Source of the DNA: Holosporaceae bacterium 'Namur'
GTDB taxonomy: Bacteria > Pseudomonadota > Alphaproteobacteria > Rickettsiales > Midichloriaceae
NCBI GenBank assembly: GCA_014116815.1
Contig: JACGYV010000002.1
Span: forward strand, 1-64,000
Length of the DNA: 64,000 bases
Direction of reading: 5' to 3'
Under the pieces are notes generated by a model. It had not been told where the DNA came from. It did not search any database and worked only from the letters and a program-made list of their open reading frames with translations. Every line of letters begins with the position of its first letter. Position 1 is the stretch's first letter. Below are positions 63,094-64,000 of this stretch, one piece after another. The translations under genes were made by a program, and so were the position numbers.

Positions 63094-63300
63094 TTACCTC
63101 TTTTTATATTTTTCGTCAGTATCCTGCATTAATTTACCGCCGATAGCATACCCGTTACCTGGCATTTCATTAATAATAATTTTCACTTTATGCGATTCAC
63201 ATTTTAAAGATTCACAAACTGCATTAGTGACTTTTTCAACTAACAATCTTTTTTGATCATCAGTCCTTCCTTCCATCATATTAACTACTAATACCGGCAT
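63094..63300 (-). CDS. 4-oxalocrotonate tautomerase-family protein
   Basis: The 68-residue protein starts MPVLVVNMMEGR, so removal of Met exposes the catalytic N-terminal Pro. The DQKRLLVEKVTNAVCESL helix and the VKIIINEMPGNGYAIGGK region match the 4-OT family. Such small tautomerases act as hexamers on 2-oxo acids; the physiological substrate is unknown. It lies between gyrA (24 bp) and tolB (3 bp). Confidence 0.85.
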   Translation of the reverse strand: MPVLVVNMMEGRTDDQKRLLVEKVTNAVCESLKCESHKVKIIINEMPGNGYAIGGKLMQDTDEKYKKR

Positions 63301-63324
63301 ATATTTTATCCTACTTAATAATAA

Positions 63325-64000
63325 CTATTCCGTGATTAGAAGCGGAGCAGCATCACTGCTTACATCGGCATTCACGTTACCGCTAACCGCCTCAGCTATA
63401 ATTTCAGCTTCTTCTTCCGCTTCATATACTCTTGTCACGGAAATAACTTTCTCACCTTCTTTAACATCAAATATTTTTACTCCCATGGCATTTCTGCCTG
63501 TGATTCTAATATCATGTACTCTGGTTCTAATTAATGTACCACGGTTTGTGATCAAAATAATTTGCTCATCTTCATGCACCGGGAAGCTTGCAACAACGGA
63601 GCCGTTACGTTTTGAGGTATTTATATTTAGTACACCCTGCCCGCCTCTATCAGTTATTCTATACTCATATGCCGAGGTACGTTTTCCATAACCGTTTTCG
63701 GTTATTGCCAGTATATATTCTTCATTCTTAGCCAACTCAACAGCTTCTTCTTTAGTTAATTTCTCAAAATTATATCTATTTAGTTTGTTTATTGCGCTCT
63801 GGTCTTCCGGGTTTGCAGCAATCATCATTCTTACATTTTCACTTATTTTTAAGAATTCATCACGCTTTTCCATCCCTATTTCAGCACCTTTTAAGACTGA
63901 TAGTGAGATTACCGCATCTCCTTCTCTGGCAAGCCTAATACCTCTCACACCATCCGAAGACCTGCTCTTAAATACCCTTACCGAATCTACCGGGAAACGA
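63325..64000 (-). CDS. gyrA: DNA gyrase subunit A, C-terminal part (partial)
   Basis: The frame continues open to the window edge at 64000, so the 5' part of gyrA lies beyond. The visible ~225 residues are the end of the C-terminal beta-pinwheel that wraps DNA, with GVRGIRLAREGDAVISL, ILAITENGYGKRTSAYEYR, RGGQGVLNI and IRTRVHDIRITGRNAMGVKI. Gyrase introduces negative supercoils. An acidic tail ends the protein, as in many GyrA C-termini. It is the first visible gene of the gyrA-tautomerase-tolB unit. Confidence 0.92.
   Translation of the reverse strand, partial: RFPVDSVRVFKSRSSDGVRGIRLAREGDAVISLSVLKGAEIGMEKRDEFLKISENVRMMIAANPEDQSAINKLNRYNFEKLTKEEAVELAKNEEYILAITENGYGKRTSAYEYRITDRGGQGVLNINTSKRNGSVVASFPVHEDEQIILITNRGTLIRTRVHDIRITGRNAMGVKIFDVKEGEKVISVTRVYEAEEEAEIIAEAVSGNVNADVSSDAAPLLITE

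Overview
The window is AT-rich, densely coded DNA from an alphaproteobacterium, most likely a Rickettsiales-type intracellular symbiont (Midichloriaceae-like, possibly of an amoeba or other protist). This is inferred from gene content, not from a database search. The clues are the rimP-nusA-infB-rbfA block in low-GC sequence, several ankyrin-repeat proteins, flagellar export genes (fliR, flhB) with csrA, and a Rickettsiales-like mix of a conserved core with decaying mobile and accessory genes.

Positions 1-5000 are a mobile-element graveyard. A truncated IS3-like element has cut a Tn3-family tnpA whose tnpR survives. Beyond tnpR lie a decayed terminal repeat, a 701-residue ankyrin gene and a well-preserved 40-bp Tn3-type terminal repeat. 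That repeat abuts a second, chimeric IS481/Tn3 transposase remnant.

Positions 5000-22400 are mostly minus-strand housekeeping genes: a patatin lipoprotein, dps, the rimP-nusA-infB-rbfA operon, a cysQ-like phosphatase overlapping dxs, a symporter-histidine kinase fusion, a zinc-protease/RimK fusion, tsaB, a BON lipoprotein and a DnaJ-domain membrane protein. A GNAT acetyltransferase and an NAD-binding epimerase-like gene run on the plus strand.

Positions 22400-31000 are mixed: a DUF2267 protein, unknown small proteins, a frameshifted Nudix gene, xerC/D, two paralogous unknown proteins with the same last six residues (QHTDEL), then fliR-flhB facing csrA and a membrane-anchored FkbM-type methyltransferase.

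Positions 31000-50900 hold acnA, an oligopeptidase B gene, a second ankyrin gene built from a duplicated two-repeat unit, an hrgA-like gene broken by one amber codon, tRNA-Gly and tRNA-Ala, lolA, a YhdP/AsmA-like giant, def, prfA, rodA, a gene joining an ankyrin-like region to a class I glutamine-amidotransferase domain, a cold-shock gene and a DEAD-box helicase.

Positions 50900-64000 hold a long intergenic region, a gene with fifteen 18-bp (SATPEA) tandem repeats broken by one inserted base, an outer-membrane barrel, ihfB-sppA, a GT-C-like membrane protein, an AhpD-like protein, a multiply broken class D beta-lactamase gene, a gabD-type dehydrogenase, and a gyrA (partial)-tautomerase-tolB operon.

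The strongest candidates for new biology are the paired TDEL-ending proteins with a shared promoter element, the ankyrin-amidotransferase fusion, the ankyrin gene bracketed by Tn3 repeats, and the SATPEA-repeat protein next to an outer-membrane barrel.
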